This document shows, piece by piece, positions 1 through 8,610 of a DNA stretch of 64,000 bases (positions are counted from its first letter, which is position 1; each line of letters starts with the position of its first letter). A program made the translations under genes and the position numbers. The DNA comes from DATAVB01 sp036267955. GTDB taxonomy: Bacteria; Actinomycetota; Actinomycetes; Mycobacteriales; QHCD01. A model generated the notes under the pieces. The model was not told the DNA's origin. It made no database searches and saw only the letters and a program-made list of their open reading frames with translations. The stretch lies in contig DATAVB010000118.1 of the NCBI GenBank assembly GCA_036267955.1, positions 124,001 to 188,000 of the forward strand, written 5' to 3'.

Positions 1-742
1 GACCGGGCAGCACCAGCGGCCCGATGAGGGCCGTTGTCTCCCGGATGCCGGCCACCAGATGTGGCACCGCGGCGGCGTGCAGCGCATTGCGTACCTCCGG
101 CTCGAGTGGCACGCCGGCGGTGAAGATCGTCAGGTCGGGGCTCCGGCCGGGCGCTGGGGTCGCGGTGTCGACCTCGGGCGCGGCCCGGCGGACCGCGTCG
201 TGCGCCGCCGCCCTCCGGGCCCGGCGCAGATCGGCGGCGGCGAGACCACCGGGGGCGTAGCCGGACGGCTCGACGATGCCCTCATCCACGACGCTCACCG
301 CGCCGACCCCGGCCGCGGCCAGCAGCGCCGCGAGCGGCCCGCCGACCCGCCCGGCTCCGTGCACCAACACGGTGGCCGCCTTCCGCGCCTCGAGCCGCAC
401 AGCCGCCGGAGTCGCATCCTCCAGCAGCGAGAGCGCCGCCCGGTCGGGGCCGAGGTGGTCGGCGTCGCCGACATCGGTGCCGTCCAACAGCGCGTCGCCA
501 CGACGCAGTCCCTGCAGCACCTCGGCGACGAAGCCGACGTCCAGCCCGGCACTGGCAGCGTCCCGGAGCACCTCGCCGTGGGTGCGTCGCCCGTCCAGCC
601 CGGCGAGGAAGCGCACGGTCGCGGTGTCGACGTCGCTGATCACCAGGGCCCGGATCGGATCGACGCCCAGCTGCAGGGTGTGCGGATCACGCCAGAGGCG
701 GCGCAACGCCGGGTTGAGCCTGGGTCGGAACGGGTCGCTCAT
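1..742 (-). CDS. ThiF/E1-like adenylyltransferase family protein (C-terminus beyond window)
   Basis: I translated this gene by hand from the minus strand; it starts at ATG 742 (MSDPFRPRLNPALRR) and runs off the window start, so only the first 247 residues are seen. Residues about 1-110 form an N-terminal domain as in actinobacterial ThiF-like proteins and TOMM leader-binding proteins. From about residue 120 a Rossmann segment appears (VLVHGAGRVGGPLAALLAAA, then VSVVDEG), typical of the E1/ThiF/MoeB nucleotide-binding fold. Whether the adenylating Arg and Cys residues are present cannot be judged because the C-terminus is missing. No peptide precursor gene is visible nearby. The family is often a single-copy neighbour of DUF5679 in actinobacteria, and its substrate is unknown. 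Confidence 0.75.
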   Translation of the reverse strand, partial: MSDPFRPRLNPALRRLWRDPHTLQLGVDPIRALVISDVDTATVRFLAGLDGRRTHGEVLRDAASAGLDVGFVAEVLQGLRRGDALLDGTDVGDADHLGPDRAALSLLEDATPAAVRLEARKAATVLVHGAGRVGGPLAALLAAAGVGAVSVVDEGIVEPSGYAPGGLAAADLRRARRAAAHDAVRRAAPEVDTATPAPGRSPDLTIFTAGVPLEPEVRNALHAAAVPHLVAGIRETTALIGPLVLPG

Positions 743-839
743 CGGGTGCTGTCCTCACATTCGCGCTGGGACATTCGCGCTGTCACATTCGCCGCGTGCG
801 CGAGCTGAGGATTGCACTACCCGGGCCGTACCACCGTTG

Positions 840-868
840 TCGTCCACAGGCTCCGGCCGTTATCCACA
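840..868. promoter_or_regulatory. Pair of DnaA-box-like sites
   Basis: TTATCCACA at 860-868 is a perfect consensus DnaA box. TCGTCCACA at 840-848 matches the actinobacterial box TTGTCCACA at 8 of 9 positions. Both have the same orientation and lie in the gap between the ThiF-like gene and DUF5679. Function is inferred only. Confidence 0.45.
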
Positions 869-882
869 GGCCGGAGAATGCA

Positions 883-915
883 CTCAGGGGCGGCCCTGAC
901 AGGACCGCCCCTGAG
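883..915 (-). terminator. Hairpin terminator downstream of DUF5679 gene
   Basis: An inverted repeat with arms CTCAGGGGCGG and CCGCCCCTGAG lies just past the stop of the minus-strand DUF5679 gene. There is no T-run, as is common for actinobacterial terminators. Confidence 0.6.
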
Positions 916-933
916 CTACCTTGCCTAGCGTGA

Positions 934-1086
934 TCAGGCCTTGCCGAGAATCCGGTTCATCTTCGTGCCGCAGACCGGGCAGGTGCCCTTGGCCATCCGG
1001 CGCCCGGACTCACTCACGCTGACCTCACCCTCGAAGTCGCGCTTCTCCTTGCACTTCACGCAGTAGCCGTTGTATTGCTCAGCCAC
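934..1086 (-). CDS. DUF5679 small zinc-ribbon protein
   Basis: This gene encodes a 50-residue protein. The chosen start is GTG 1086, preceded by a GGAGG ribosome site (1091-1096); a longer reading upstream has no such site and an unlike composition. Two CxxC pairs (Cys9/Cys12 and Cys36/Cys39) give a four-cysteine zinc ribbon, with the conserved core NGYCVKCKEKRDFEG and the ending NRILGKA. Family members are found widely in actinobacteria as stand-alone tiny proteins. The role is unknown; nucleic-acid or protein binding is plausible for a zinc ribbon. A hairpin terminator follows. Confidence 0.85.
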   Translation of the reverse strand: MAEQYNGYCVKCKEKRDFEGEVSVSESGRRMAKGTCPVCGTKMNRILGKA

Positions 1087-1329
1087 GTCAGCCTCCTTGT
1101 ACGTTCTGGTCGTCTCGGTCTCTCCCGGCGCTGCGCGCGATCGCGGCCGGGTACGGCGACACCGTACCCGCAGCCACGCACGACCTCCGCGCTCCGGCAC
1201 GCGTCGCGGCGCAACTGAACCGTTCACCGGCCGGCAAACTGTACGAAACAGTGACTTAAGGGCAGTCCCTCTTCCTGAGCGGCGGGCCGTACATTGGGTC
1301 GATCGTTGTCGTGACGAGAGGCGGGGGCC

Positions 1330-3414
1330 GTGTCAGCCGATTCAGGCATTTCACCGGAAACGGGCGGCGGACAGCCGTATTTGCACGAGGCCTGCGTACT
1401 GGTCCAGGCCCCGTCGCTGGTGTTGTCCTCGCCGGCCGGCGACCTCGATTCGGGCGCTGACGGGTTCTTCCATGCCGACGTGCGCGTGCTGTCCCGGCTG
1501 CGGGTCCGGCCGGCTGTCGGGCTGCTGGCCCCGATCCGAGCCGATCTCACCGCCACCGACGCCGCCGTGTTCCGCGCCATTGTCCGGGGCGTGGGCGAGC
1601 ATGGCGCCGACCCGGCCGTGCTGTTGACCCGATGGCGTGACCTGGCGGCGGGGCGACTGCGGGAGCGGGTGGAGCTGCGCAACGGCGGACGCTCGACGGT
1701 CCGTTGCCCGGTGACGGTGCAGGCCGGCACCGATCTCGCGTCGATGCAGTCGGTCAAGCGGGGCGCGGCCGACAAACTCCTCAGCCCGGTGGTGCTCCCA
1801 GACGGATTGTCCTGGACGGCCGACGGTCGTACGGTCACGCTGGCCAGCAGCCCCAAGCCGGATGCGATCGAGGACGACCTGCTGCGCTACGAGGTCGAGT
1901 TGGCGCCGGGCGCGAGCTGGGAGTGCGAGCTGACCTGCTCCGTCGTGGAGGAGGCGCCGCCGCTCTTCCTGCCGGTCCGGGACCCGTCGATCGCGCTGAA
2001 CTTCAGCTGCGCCGACGACCGCCTGACCCGGCTGGTGGAGCAGTCCATGAGCGATCTCGGCGGCCTGTTGCTCGCCGATCCGGAGGATCCGGTCGACCTC
2101 TTCCTGGGGGCGGGGGCGCCGTGGTTCCTCACCCTGTTCGGTCGGGATTCGCTGTGGGCGGCACGCATGCTGCTGCCGGTCCGCCCCGACCTGGCCGCGT
2201 CGACACTGCGGGTGCTGGCGCGCCGCCAGGGCCTCGGCACCGACGACGAGACCGGTGAGCAACCCGGCAAGATCCTGCACGAGGTGCGCTCGACCCAGCT
2301 TGCGTTGGCCGACGGCGCGATGCTGCCGCCCTGCTATTTCGGGTCGATCGACTCCACGATGCTGTGGGTCATTCTGCTGCACGACGCCTGGCGCTGGGGC
2401 ATGCCGGAGACCCAGGTGCAGGCCCTGCTGCCGTCGCTGCGGGCCGCGCTCGGTTGGCTACTGGACTACGCGGACGCTGACGGGGATGGCTTCTGTGAGT
2501 ACGCCGACCTGTCCGGGCACGGGCTGGCCAACCAGGGTTGGAAGGACTCCGGCGATTCGATCCAGTTCCGCGACGGCACGCTGGCTGAGCCGCCGATCGC
2601 GCTCTGCGAGGTGCAGGCGTACGCCTATGAGGCGGCGCTGGCCGGCGCGTCCGTGCTGCGAGCCTTCGGCCCCGGTCTCCTGGTCGAGCGGCTCGAGCAG
2701 TGGGCGGCCGAGCTGCGGTCGAAGTTCCGCGACTCGTTCTGGATTCCCGACGCCGAGGGTGCGTACCCGGCCGTGGCGCTGGACGGCCGCAAGCGTCGGG
2801 TCGACACGGTCACCTCCAACCTCGGTCACCTGCTCGGCACCGGGCTGCTGGACGAGAGTGAGAGCGCCGCGGTGGCCGCCCGGTTGGTCGAGCTGGACGC
2901 CGGCTTCGGGTTGCAGACGATGAGCGAGCGGTCCGCCGGGTTCAATCCACTCGGCTATCACACCGGCTCGATCTGGCCGCACGACACAGCGGTCGCGGTG
3001 TTCGGCCTGAGCCGGGCCGGATTCGGTGCCCAGGCGGCCCGGCTGGCGGCCGGCGTCGTGGCGGCGTCGGTCGGGTTCGACGGACGGCTGCCGGAGCTGT
3101 ACGCCGGCCACCGGGCGGACTCCGGGCCGGGGGAGCGCCCACTGCGCCGCCCCGCGCCGTACCCGGCGGCCTGCCGCCCGCAGGCCTGGTCGGCGGCGTC
3201 CGTCGTGCTGTTCCTGCAGGCCCTGCTCGGCCTGCGACCCGATGCGCCGGGTGGTGAGCTCCACCTCGCTCCGGTGGTCGACGAACTGCCGGTGCCGCTG
3301 CATCTCGACGGCCTCCGGATCGGTGGCCGGCCTCTGGGACTCGACCTCTCCGCAGCTGGGTTGCTGAGCGTAAATGCACCCGAAGGCATCAAGGTTGTAC
3401 GCGATCTTGAGTAG
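1330..3414 (+). CDS. Glycogen-debranching / amylo-alpha-1,6-glucosidase family protein
   Basis: The protein is 694 aa and starts at GTG 1330 behind a purine-rich stretch. The N-terminal ~220 residues look like the GDE N-terminal beta-sandwich (LSSPAGDLDSGADGFFHADVRVLSRL). The rest is a six-hairpin (alpha/alpha) barrel of the glycogen-debranching type, with the signature APWFLTLFGRDSLWAARMLL and, near the end, YHTGSIWPHDTAVAVFGL. Family knowledge indicates hydrolysis of alpha-1,6 branches or related alpha-glucosides in the cytoplasm. It stands alone, with no glycogen genes beside it, so the exact substrate is open. Confidence 0.85.
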   Translation: MSADSGISPETGGGQPYLHEACVLVQAPSLVLSSPAGDLDSGADGFFHADVRVLSRLRVRPAVGLLAPIRADLTATDAAVFRAIVRGVGEHGADPAVLLTRWRDLAAGRLRERVELRNGGRSTVRCPVTVQAGTDLASMQSVKRGAADKLLSPVVLPDGLSWTADGRTVTLASSPKPDAIEDDLLRYEVELAPGASWECELTCSVVEEAPPLFLPVRDPSIALNFSCADDRLTRLVEQSMSDLGGLLLADPEDPVDLFLGAGAPWFLTLFGRDSLWAARMLLPVRPDLAASTLRVLARRQGLGTDDETGEQPGKILHEVRSTQLALADGAMLPPCYFGSIDSTMLWVILLHDAWRWGMPETQVQALLPSLRAALGWLLDYADADGDGFCEYADLSGHGLANQGWKDSGDSIQFRDGTLAEPPIALCEVQAYAYEAALAGASVLRAFGPGLLVERLEQWAAELRSKFRDSFWIPDAEGAYPAVALDGRKRRVDTVTSNLGHLLGTGLLDESESAAVAARLVELDAGFGLQTMSERSAGFNPLGYHTGSIWPHDTAVAVFGLSRAGFGAQAARLAAGVVAASVGFDGRLPELYAGHRADSGPGERPLRRPAPYPAACRPQAWSAASVVLFLQALLGLRPDAPGGELHLAPVVDELPVPLHLDGLRIGGRPLGLDLSAAGLLSVNAPEGIKVVRDLE

Positions 3415-3502
3415 CGCTCTTGGCTGCATCTGAGGCACACTCTGTACGGCCGAATGGCTCATCAAGAGACGGACCAAAAGGGGCAGTTCGTCACCCACAG
3501 AC

Positions 3503-3592
3503 TGTGGACACCACTGTGGACAACTCGGTGTGTCGCTGTGGATGCGCGGAGTACACGCGGCCGACACGCGCCGGTCACCGCGTGTATCCACA
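3503..3592. promoter_or_regulatory. Cluster of DnaA-box-like sites
   Basis: Four 9-mers lie within 90 bp. TGTGGACAA at 3515-3523 is the perfect complement of TTGTCCACA. TGTGGACAC at 3503-3511 and GTATCCACA at 3584-3592 match at 8 of 9 positions. TGTGGATGC at 3537-3545 matches at 7 of 9. They fill the gap between the debranching enzyme and the metallopeptidase, upstream of the latter's start. Confidence 0.5.
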
Positions 3593-3636
3593 GCCGTGGC
3601 GCAGGATACGACCAGATCCGGGCAAGGCCAGATATC

Positions 3637-4359
3637 GTGCTGGACGTGACCAGTGCCGCGGCCCGGCAGCCTCGCAGAGACGCCGTGCCGACCGAGACCC
3701 TCGCCGGGCCCACCGGCGCGGCTGACGCGGCCCTGCCCCGGGCCGGTGCCGAGGTCGAGGTCCGGCGCAGCGCCCGCCGACGCCGCACGGTCACCGCGTA
3801 CCGCGAGGGCGGGCGCACCATCGTGCTGATCCCGGCCCGGTTCACCAAGGCAGAGGAGCGTCGCTGGGTGACCGACATGCTGGCCCGGCTCGAGGCCCGC
3901 GACCGGCGCCAGCGCAGCGGTCCCCGGCGCAGCGACACCGCGCTGCAGACCAGGGCGCGGAGCCTGGCCGCCGAGCATCTCGGCGGGAAGGCGTTCCCTG
4001 ACGCGGTGCGCTGGGTCGACAACATGACCACGCGGTGGGGCTCCTGCACTCCCGCCGACGGCACGATCCGGATCTCCAGCCGGCTCCGCGCGATGCCGGG
4101 ATGGGTGCTGGATTACGTGCTGGTGCACGAGTTGGCCCACCTCCTCACACCGCTGCACGACGACGCGTTCTGGACCCTGGTGTCGCGCTATCCACGGGCC
4201 GAGCGGGCCCGCGGATACCTCGAGGGCATCGCGGCCGCCGGGCAACTGCAGCTCAGCGACGACGACGTCGACAGCGGCGATGAAGACAGCGGCGATGAAG
4301 ACAACGGCGATGAAGACAACGGCGATGAAGACAACGGAGACGGCGGTACGGAGTCGTGA
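3637..4359 (+). CDS. YgjP/M48-type zinc metallopeptidase (DUF45) with acidic repeat tail
   Basis: The protein is about 240 aa. The start is uncertain: GTG 3637 (AAGG nine bases upstream) or GTG 3646. An upstream in-frame extension to 3454 exists but covers the DnaA-box cluster and looks non-coding. The family core WGSCTPADGTIRISSRL is followed by the zinc motif HELAH within LVHELAHLLTPLHDDAFW, so this is a gluzincin of the DUF45/WLM type. The C-terminus ends in acidic GDED repeats encoded by a 15-bp tandem repeat, which is not part of the catalytic domain. The following gene starts 16 bp after the stop, suggesting one operon. The substrate is unknown. Confidence 0.85.
   Translation: MLDVTSAAARQPRRDAVPTETLAGPTGAADAALPRAGAEVEVRRSARRRRTVTAYREGGRTIVLIPARFTKAEERRWVTDMLARLEARDRRQRSGPRRSDTALQTRARSLAAEHLGGKAFPDAVRWVDNMTTRWGSCTPADGTIRISSRLRAMPGWVLDYVLVHELAHLLTPLHDDAFWTLVSRYPRAERARGYLEGIAAAGQLQLSDDDVDSGDEDSGDEDNGDEDNGDEDNGDGGTES
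4276..4335 (+). repeat. 15-bp tandem repeat, four units
   Basis: The unit GGCGATGAAGACARC is repeated four times head to tail within the 3' end of the metallopeptidase gene, encoding GDED(S/N) units. A degenerate fifth unit follows. Confidence 0.9.
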
Positions 4360-4375
4360 ATCGATCGGAGTCCGG

Positions 4376-5005
4376 GTGAGGCGTGCGGCCGCGGTGTTGC
4401 TGGCCGGGCCGCCGACCACCGGCGCCTGCCCGCCGCGAGTCGACCCGGAAGAGTTCGCCGCCGCCCTGGCCGAGGATGTGGTCGATCTGCTGGCCGGGCT
4501 GGCCGACGTTGACGTGGTGCTGGCTTGCGCGCCGGACCGTCTCCGGCAGGGTACGGCGATCCGCTGGCCGGGCATGCACGTGGCCGAGCTGCCGACCGAT
4601 GGCGGCACCCTGGAGGCACTGCAGCTGCTGGCCGGGCTCGGCTACGACGTGGGCGCGGTCGTGACCGCCGATGTGCCGGACCTGCCAGGGCTGGTGATCG
4701 CCAAACCGTTCAGCGCGCTGTCCAGCGCCCTGGTGGCCGCCACCCCGGCCATCACCGGGGGGTTGGCCGTGCTCGCGTGCCGGCTGCCGGTGCCCGACTG
4801 GCTCGCCGCGATCGATCCACTGGATCTCGACTCAGAGAAGACGCTGCCGGCGATCGAGGAAGCCGCACCGCGCCGTCGCGACGTACGGAAGACGCCGGCC
4901 TGGCATCGGATGCGCACCGTGTCCGATATCAGGCGGCTGGATCCGGAGCTCGAGGGCTGGGAAACGACCCGGGCCCTCCTGTCAGCAGGTCACCGACCCG
5001 GGTAA
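4376..5005 (+). CDS. Conserved actinobacterial hypothetical protein
   Basis: The protein is 209 aa. GTG 4376 is preferred because CGGAG lies five bases upstream and it comes just after the metallopeptidase stop; a longer reading would translate the tandem repeat in another frame. The sequence has alternating hydrophobic strands and helices (AAAVLLAGPPTTGACPP, then VVTADVPDLPGLVIAKPF), a layout that recalls DUF2064/glycosyltransferase-like alpha-beta folds, but I see no DxD motif. There are no signal or membrane segments. The pairing with the DUF45 peptidase looks familiar from other actinobacteria. I cannot assign a function. Confidence 0.7.
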   Translation: MRRAAAVLLAGPPTTGACPPRVDPEEFAAALAEDVVDLLAGLADVDVVLACAPDRLRQGTAIRWPGMHVAELPTDGGTLEALQLLAGLGYDVGAVVTADVPDLPGLVIAKPFSALSSALVAATPAITGGLAVLACRLPVPDWLAAIDPLDLDSEKTLPAIEEAAPRRRDVRKTPAWHRMRTVSDIRRLDPELEGWETTRALLSAGHRPG

Positions 5006-5087
5006 TACCCGTAGAGACTATTCGGGGGTTTACCTGATGTGCCGGGGCCCGCCGCTTTGGAAACATCATGCGCCAAGGGAGGCGCAG

Positions 5088-6017
5088 ATGATTGAGGTAA
5101 CGGACCTGACCAAGCGGTACGGAACGACGGTGGCCGTCGATGGCCTGTCGTTCCAGGTCAAACCCGGTGTGGTGACCGGCTTTCTCGGGCCGAACGGCGC
5201 CGGGAAATCAACGACAATGCGGATGATCGTCGGACTCGACCGGCCATCCAGTGGCTCGGCGACCATCAACGGACGTCCTTACGTACAACACAAACAGCCA
5301 CTGCACTCGGTGGGGGCCCTGCTCGAGGCCGGAGCGGTCCACAATGGACGGAGTGCGTACAACCACCTGCTGGCTCTGGCGCAGAGCAACGGAATCGCCC
5401 GGCCCAGGGTCGATGCGGTTCTTGAACAGGTTGGCCTGACGTCGGTCGCAAAACGGCGGATCGGCGCGTTTTCGCTGGGAATGGGTCAGCGGCTCGGTGT
5501 CGCGGCGGCATTGCTCGGCGACCCCGAGGTGCTGATGTTCGACGAGCCGGTGAACGGCCTTGACCCAGAGGGGATCGTGTGGATCCGGACAATGCTCAAG
5601 TCCCTCGCCGCCGAGGGCCGCACGGTTTTCGTATCCAGCCATCTGATGAGCGAAATGGCCTTGACCGCCGACCACCTCATCGTGATCGGTCAGGGCCAGC
5701 TCATCGCGGATACCAGTGTCGAGGACTTCATCCAACGCAGCGTGCAGAACCATGTGCGTGTCCGTACACCGGACGAGCAGCTTCTGCGTGCCGCCCTGGT
5801 CGACAAGGGTGCGACGGTCACGGTGGTGGCTGACGCGCTGGCGGTGACCGGGCTGGATTGCCGCCAGGTAGGCGATATCGCCGGTGCGGTCGGCGCCACC
5901 CTGCACGAGCTGAGCCCGCAGCAGGCGTCGCTGGAGGAAGCGTTCATGGAATTGACAAAGGGCAGCGTCGAATATCGCGGCGAGGTCGGACCGGTCTTGG
6001 AGGGATCACCAGCATGA
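5088..6017 (+). CDS. ABC transporter ATP-binding protein (ABC-2 type exporter)
   Basis: The protein is 309 aa. ATG 5088 follows GGGAGG (5078-5082 region) at proper spacing. Walker A is GPNGAGKST (residues 34-42), the signature region is SLGMGQRLGVAAALL, and Walker B is VLMFDEPVNGLDPEG, followed by the H-loop SSHLMSEM. The C-terminal ~80 residues form the usual extension of DrrA/NatA-type subunits. It overlaps the next gene by ATGA, so it should be co-translated with the permease. Such pairs export peptides, lipids or drugs; nothing here fixes the substrate. Confidence 0.9.
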   Translation: MIEVTDLTKRYGTTVAVDGLSFQVKPGVVTGFLGPNGAGKSTTMRMIVGLDRPSSGSATINGRPYVQHKQPLHSVGALLEAGAVHNGRSAYNHLLALAQSNGIARPRVDAVLEQVGLTSVAKRRIGAFSLGMGQRLGVAAALLGDPEVLMFDEPVNGLDPEGIVWIRTMLKSLAAEGRTVFVSSHLMSEMALTADHLIVIGQGQLIADTSVEDFIQRSVQNHVRVRTPDEQLLRAALVDKGATVTVVADALAVTGLDCRQVGDIAGAVGATLHELSPQQASLEEAFMELTKGSVEYRGEVGPVLEGSPA

Positions 6018-6850
6018 GTGTCACGACAATTGCCCGCCATCCGGTGCCCCGCACGTCCGCGGGCTTCGGCGGTGCGTTCCGTTCGGAATGGACCAAGATA
6101 CGCAGTGTCCGTTCGACCTATTGGAGCCTGGCCGCGGGAATCATTTTCAGCATCGGTTTTGGCGTGCTCTCCTGCGGGATCGTCGCCCATCACTACCAGA
6201 AATACTCGGGCGCGGAATTGCAGCGTCAATTGATGCGGGACAATTTCGACCCGGTGTCGCAGGCCATGTCGGGGGTGATCCTGGGGCAGCTTGCGGTCGC
6301 GGTCCTGGGTGTGCTGGTCGTTTCCTCCGAATACCGCAACCGGATGATCCGGACGACGCTGACGGCGCTGCCGCGCCGTGGTCGGATGCTGTTGGCGAAG
6401 GTCGCCGTATTCGGCGCGCTGGCGGTCGTCGTCGGTGAGATCACCACTTTCGCCTCGTTCTTCATCGGCATGCGGCTCTTTGACAGCCAGTCGCTCTCGG
6501 TGTCGCTGGGGGACTCCGGCGTGCTCCGCGCGGTGGCGGGGACCGGTCTCTACCTGGCCCTGGCCGGCATTCTCGGCCTGGGTCTCGGTCTGATCATCCG
6601 GCACAGTGCCGGTGCGATCACCGCGATTATCGGCTGCCTGCTGGTCGTTCCGATCCTGGCGACCGCGATCCCGCAGCCGTGGCAGGACCGGATCGGCCAG
6701 ATGCTGCCGTTCTCGATCGGGGAGCAGGCGTCGTCGATCCGCGACCTCGGCGGTCACCTGAGCCCGGCTGTGGGATTGCTGTTCTTCGCGATCTACGGAG
6801 CGATCGCGATCGCGATCGGGGCCTGGCTGCTGCAGCGGCGCGACGCATAG
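6014..6850 (+). CDS. ABC-2 type transporter permease
   Basis: The protein is 278 aa and starts at ATG 6014 inside the stop of the ATPase gene (4-bp overlap). The N-terminal FRSEWTKIRSVRSTYWSL motif is characteristic of actinobacterial ABC-2 permeases. Six hydrophobic segments follow, for example around ILGQLAVAVLGVLVVSSEY and ILGLGLGLIIRHSAGAITAI. It forms the membrane half of the exporter with the preceding ATPase. The gene ends against the convergent protease gene, with a small ACCCGC-A-GCGGGT hairpin (6878-6890) in between. Confidence 0.88.
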   Translation: MSVTTIARHPVPRTSAGFGGAFRSEWTKIRSVRSTYWSLAAGIIFSIGFGVLSCGIVAHHYQKYSGAELQRQLMRDNFDPVSQAMSGVILGQLAVAVLGVLVVSSEYRNRMIRTTLTALPRRGRMLLAKVAVFGALAVVVGEITTFASFFIGMRLFDSQSLSVSLGDSGVLRAVAGTGLYLALAGILGLGLGLIIRHSAGAITAIIGCLLVVPILATAIPQPWQDRIGQMLPFSIGEQASSIRDLGGHLSPAVGLLFFAIYGAIAIAIGAWLLQRRDA

Positions 6851-6909
6851 ATCAGGCGACACGAGACGCGAGGTCAAACCCGCAGCGGGTGGCTCTTTCG
6901 TACCACTGG

Positions 6910-8199
6910 CTAGTCCTCGAAATCCTCGATCGATATCGGACCGTCGTCGCCCGAGGCGGCGAACTTCTCCGGGTCGTCGAGGTCGTCGGTGGTGGGCAGC
7001 AGATCGGGGTGGGCCCAGACCGCGTCCCGGCCGGCGACCCCGCGATGGGTGGTCAGCGCCTGCCACAGGGTGGCCGCGTCGCGCAGCCGGCGGGGCCGCA
7101 GCTCCAGGCCGACCAGGGTGGCGAAGGTCTGCTCGGCCGGACCGCCGGTGGCCCGACGGCGCCGCAGCGTCTCGCGCAGCGCGTCCGCACCGGGGAGCCG
7201 GTCGGTGGCCGCCTGTGCCACCACCGCGTCCACCCAGCCCTCGATCAGCGCCAGCAGCGTCTCCAGCCGGCGCAGCGCGACCTGCTGCTCGGGCGACTCC
7301 TCCGGCTCGAACATGCCGGAGGACAGTGCCTCCTGCATGCTCTCCGGGTTGCCGGGGTCGATCTGGGTCATCGCCTCTTCGATCTTGCCGGTATCGACCG
7401 TGATGCCCCGGGCGTACGTGTCGATGGCGCTGAGGAGCCGCTGCTTGAGCCACGGCACGTGGCTGAAGAGCCGGTGGTGCGCCGACTCACGCAGTGCGAG
7501 GAAGAGGCGTACCTCCTCCGCGGGCAGCTCGAGGCCGGAGCCGAACTCGGTGACGTTCTCCGGTAGCAGCACCGCCGTACCAGCCGGCCCCAGTGGCAGA
7601 CCCACGTCGGTGGAGGAGAGCACCTCACCGGCGAGCTGGGCCAGCGCCTGTCCGACCTGGGCGCCGAACATCATGCCGCCCATCGAGCTCATCATGCCCA
7701 TCAGCGGGCCGGCCTGGGCCTGCGCCTCAGGTGGCAGGGACGAACTCATCGCACCCACCACGCGGGCGGCCACCGGGTCGCACAGGGTCGACCAGACCGG
7801 CAGCGTCTTCTCCACCCATTCCACCCGGGACCATGCCTCGGTCGCGGTGACCCCCGAAGGCAACTCGGTCGCCGGGTCGAGCCACATGTCGGCGAGCCGC
7901 AGCGCCTCGATGATGCCGGAGCGTTCCTCGCTGCGGAAATCGCGGACCGAGCCGGCAATGGAGCTGATGGCGGTCTGCCGGGCCAGATCCCAGTTGACCG
8001 GGCCGCCCTGCCAGGACATCAGTTTCTGCAGCTCGGCGAAGAGCGGGATCTTTCCGGCGATGTCCTCGGGCAGGCCGTACGGCGCGCCGCCGGTCGGTCC
8101 GCCGGTCGGGTTGCTCATCGGATCGCCAGCGCCGCCGGGACGTTGCGGATCGTCGCCGCCCTCGGAGGGCACGTTGAATCCGAACGGGTTGTCGGTCAT
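6910..8199 (-). CDS. Zinc-dependent metalloprotease, DUF2342 family
   Basis: The protein is 429 aa. ATG 8199 (MTDNPFGFNVPSE) is chosen because GGGGAGCGAC lies just upstream; the longer reading covers non-coding-looking sequence. The N-terminus is Pro/Gly-rich (about residues 1-50). It is followed by a helical domain with a Met/Gly-rich hydrophobic helix (GPLMGMMSSMGGMMFGAQVG) and the family core ESAHHRLFSHVPWL, which carries the likely metal-binding His residues. The acidic C-terminus ends GPISIEDFED. Family members are described as putative hydrolases once linked to F420-associated proteins. The divergent small membrane-protein gene and the PDZ/Lon protease are its usual neighbours. Confidence 0.88.
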   Translation of the reverse strand: MTDNPFGFNVPSEGGDDPQRPGGAGDPMSNPTGGPTGGAPYGLPEDIAGKIPLFAELQKLMSWQGGPVNWDLARQTAISSIAGSVRDFRSEERSGIIEALRLADMWLDPATELPSGVTATEAWSRVEWVEKTLPVWSTLCDPVAARVVGAMSSSLPPEAQAQAGPLMGMMSSMGGMMFGAQVGQALAQLAGEVLSSTDVGLPLGPAGTAVLLPENVTEFGSGLELPAEEVRLFLALRESAHHRLFSHVPWLKQRLLSAIDTYARGITVDTGKIEEAMTQIDPGNPESMQEALSSGMFEPEESPEQQVALRRLETLLALIEGWVDAVVAQAATDRLPGADALRETLRRRRATGGPAEQTFATLVGLELRPRRLRDAATLWQALTTHRGVAGRDAVWAHPDLLPTTDDLDDPEKFAASGDDGPISIEDFED

Positions 8200-8374
8200 C
8201 TGTCGCTCCCCATCGCGTTGCACCGTCTGTTTCGCCGTTCTGGGTCTCCCACGGTAGACCTGACGAATGGCGAGGCCCGGTGCGTGCCCCGTTCCGCCGG
8301 CAGCGAAACCCGCACGCAGCCGATACGCTGGAGCCGGTCGACCCCGTCCCACCGATGCGATAAGGGCCGTTTCC

Positions 8375-8554
8375 ATGTCTATTCTCGTTTGGCTGCTGCC
8401 GATCATCGTCGTGACCGTGCTCGCCGCGTTGTGGACCGCCTGGATGGCCCGGCCACGTAAACCGCTCGGAATGAACGAGAGCATGCGGGCGCATCAGGAT
8501 TTCGTCTCCGCGCTGGAACGCACCCGGACGGATGCCAAGCGCGGTAGGTCCTGA
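8375..8554 (+). CDS. Small single-pass membrane protein
   Basis: The protein is 59 aa, from ATG 8375. An N-terminal hydrophobic helix (ILVWLLPIIVVTVLAALWTA) is followed by a basic cytoplasmic-type tail (RPRKPLGMNESMRAHQDF). It lies divergently from the DUF2342 protease and 56 bp ahead of the PDZ/Lon protease gene, so it may be part of that membrane-protease unit. The ribosome site is weak (AAGGGCC, about nine bases upstream). No function is recognised. Confidence 0.65.
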   Translation: MSILVWLLPIIVVTVLAALWTAWMARPRKPLGMNESMRAHQDFVSALERTRTDAKRGRS

Positions 8555-8610
8555 GCCCCTGCCCTAGGCTTAGGCGGCACGAGCAGGCCGACCGAGCTGG
8601 AGCGAGGCAG

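Noticed and set aside
1..742. Thiopeptide/TOMM biosynthetic cluster based on the ThiF-like N-terminus
   Set aside because: No precursor, cyclodehydratase or dehydrogenase gene is visible and the neighbours are core genes.
840..3592. Chromosomal origin of replication
   Set aside because: DnaA-box-like sites are present but spread over 2.7 kb around genes, without dnaA/dnaN or an AT-rich unwinding region.
2458..4608. Long open minus-strand reading opposite the debranching and peptidase genes
   Set aside because: It is antisense to two well-supported genes, has low-complexity IAVVFIA repeats produced by the tandem repeat, and shows no domain.
5690..7453. 587-codon minus-strand reading across the ABC exporter
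   Set aside because: It is antisense to the ATPase and permease, Arg/Gln/Asp-rich, with no motif; a GC-rich shadow.
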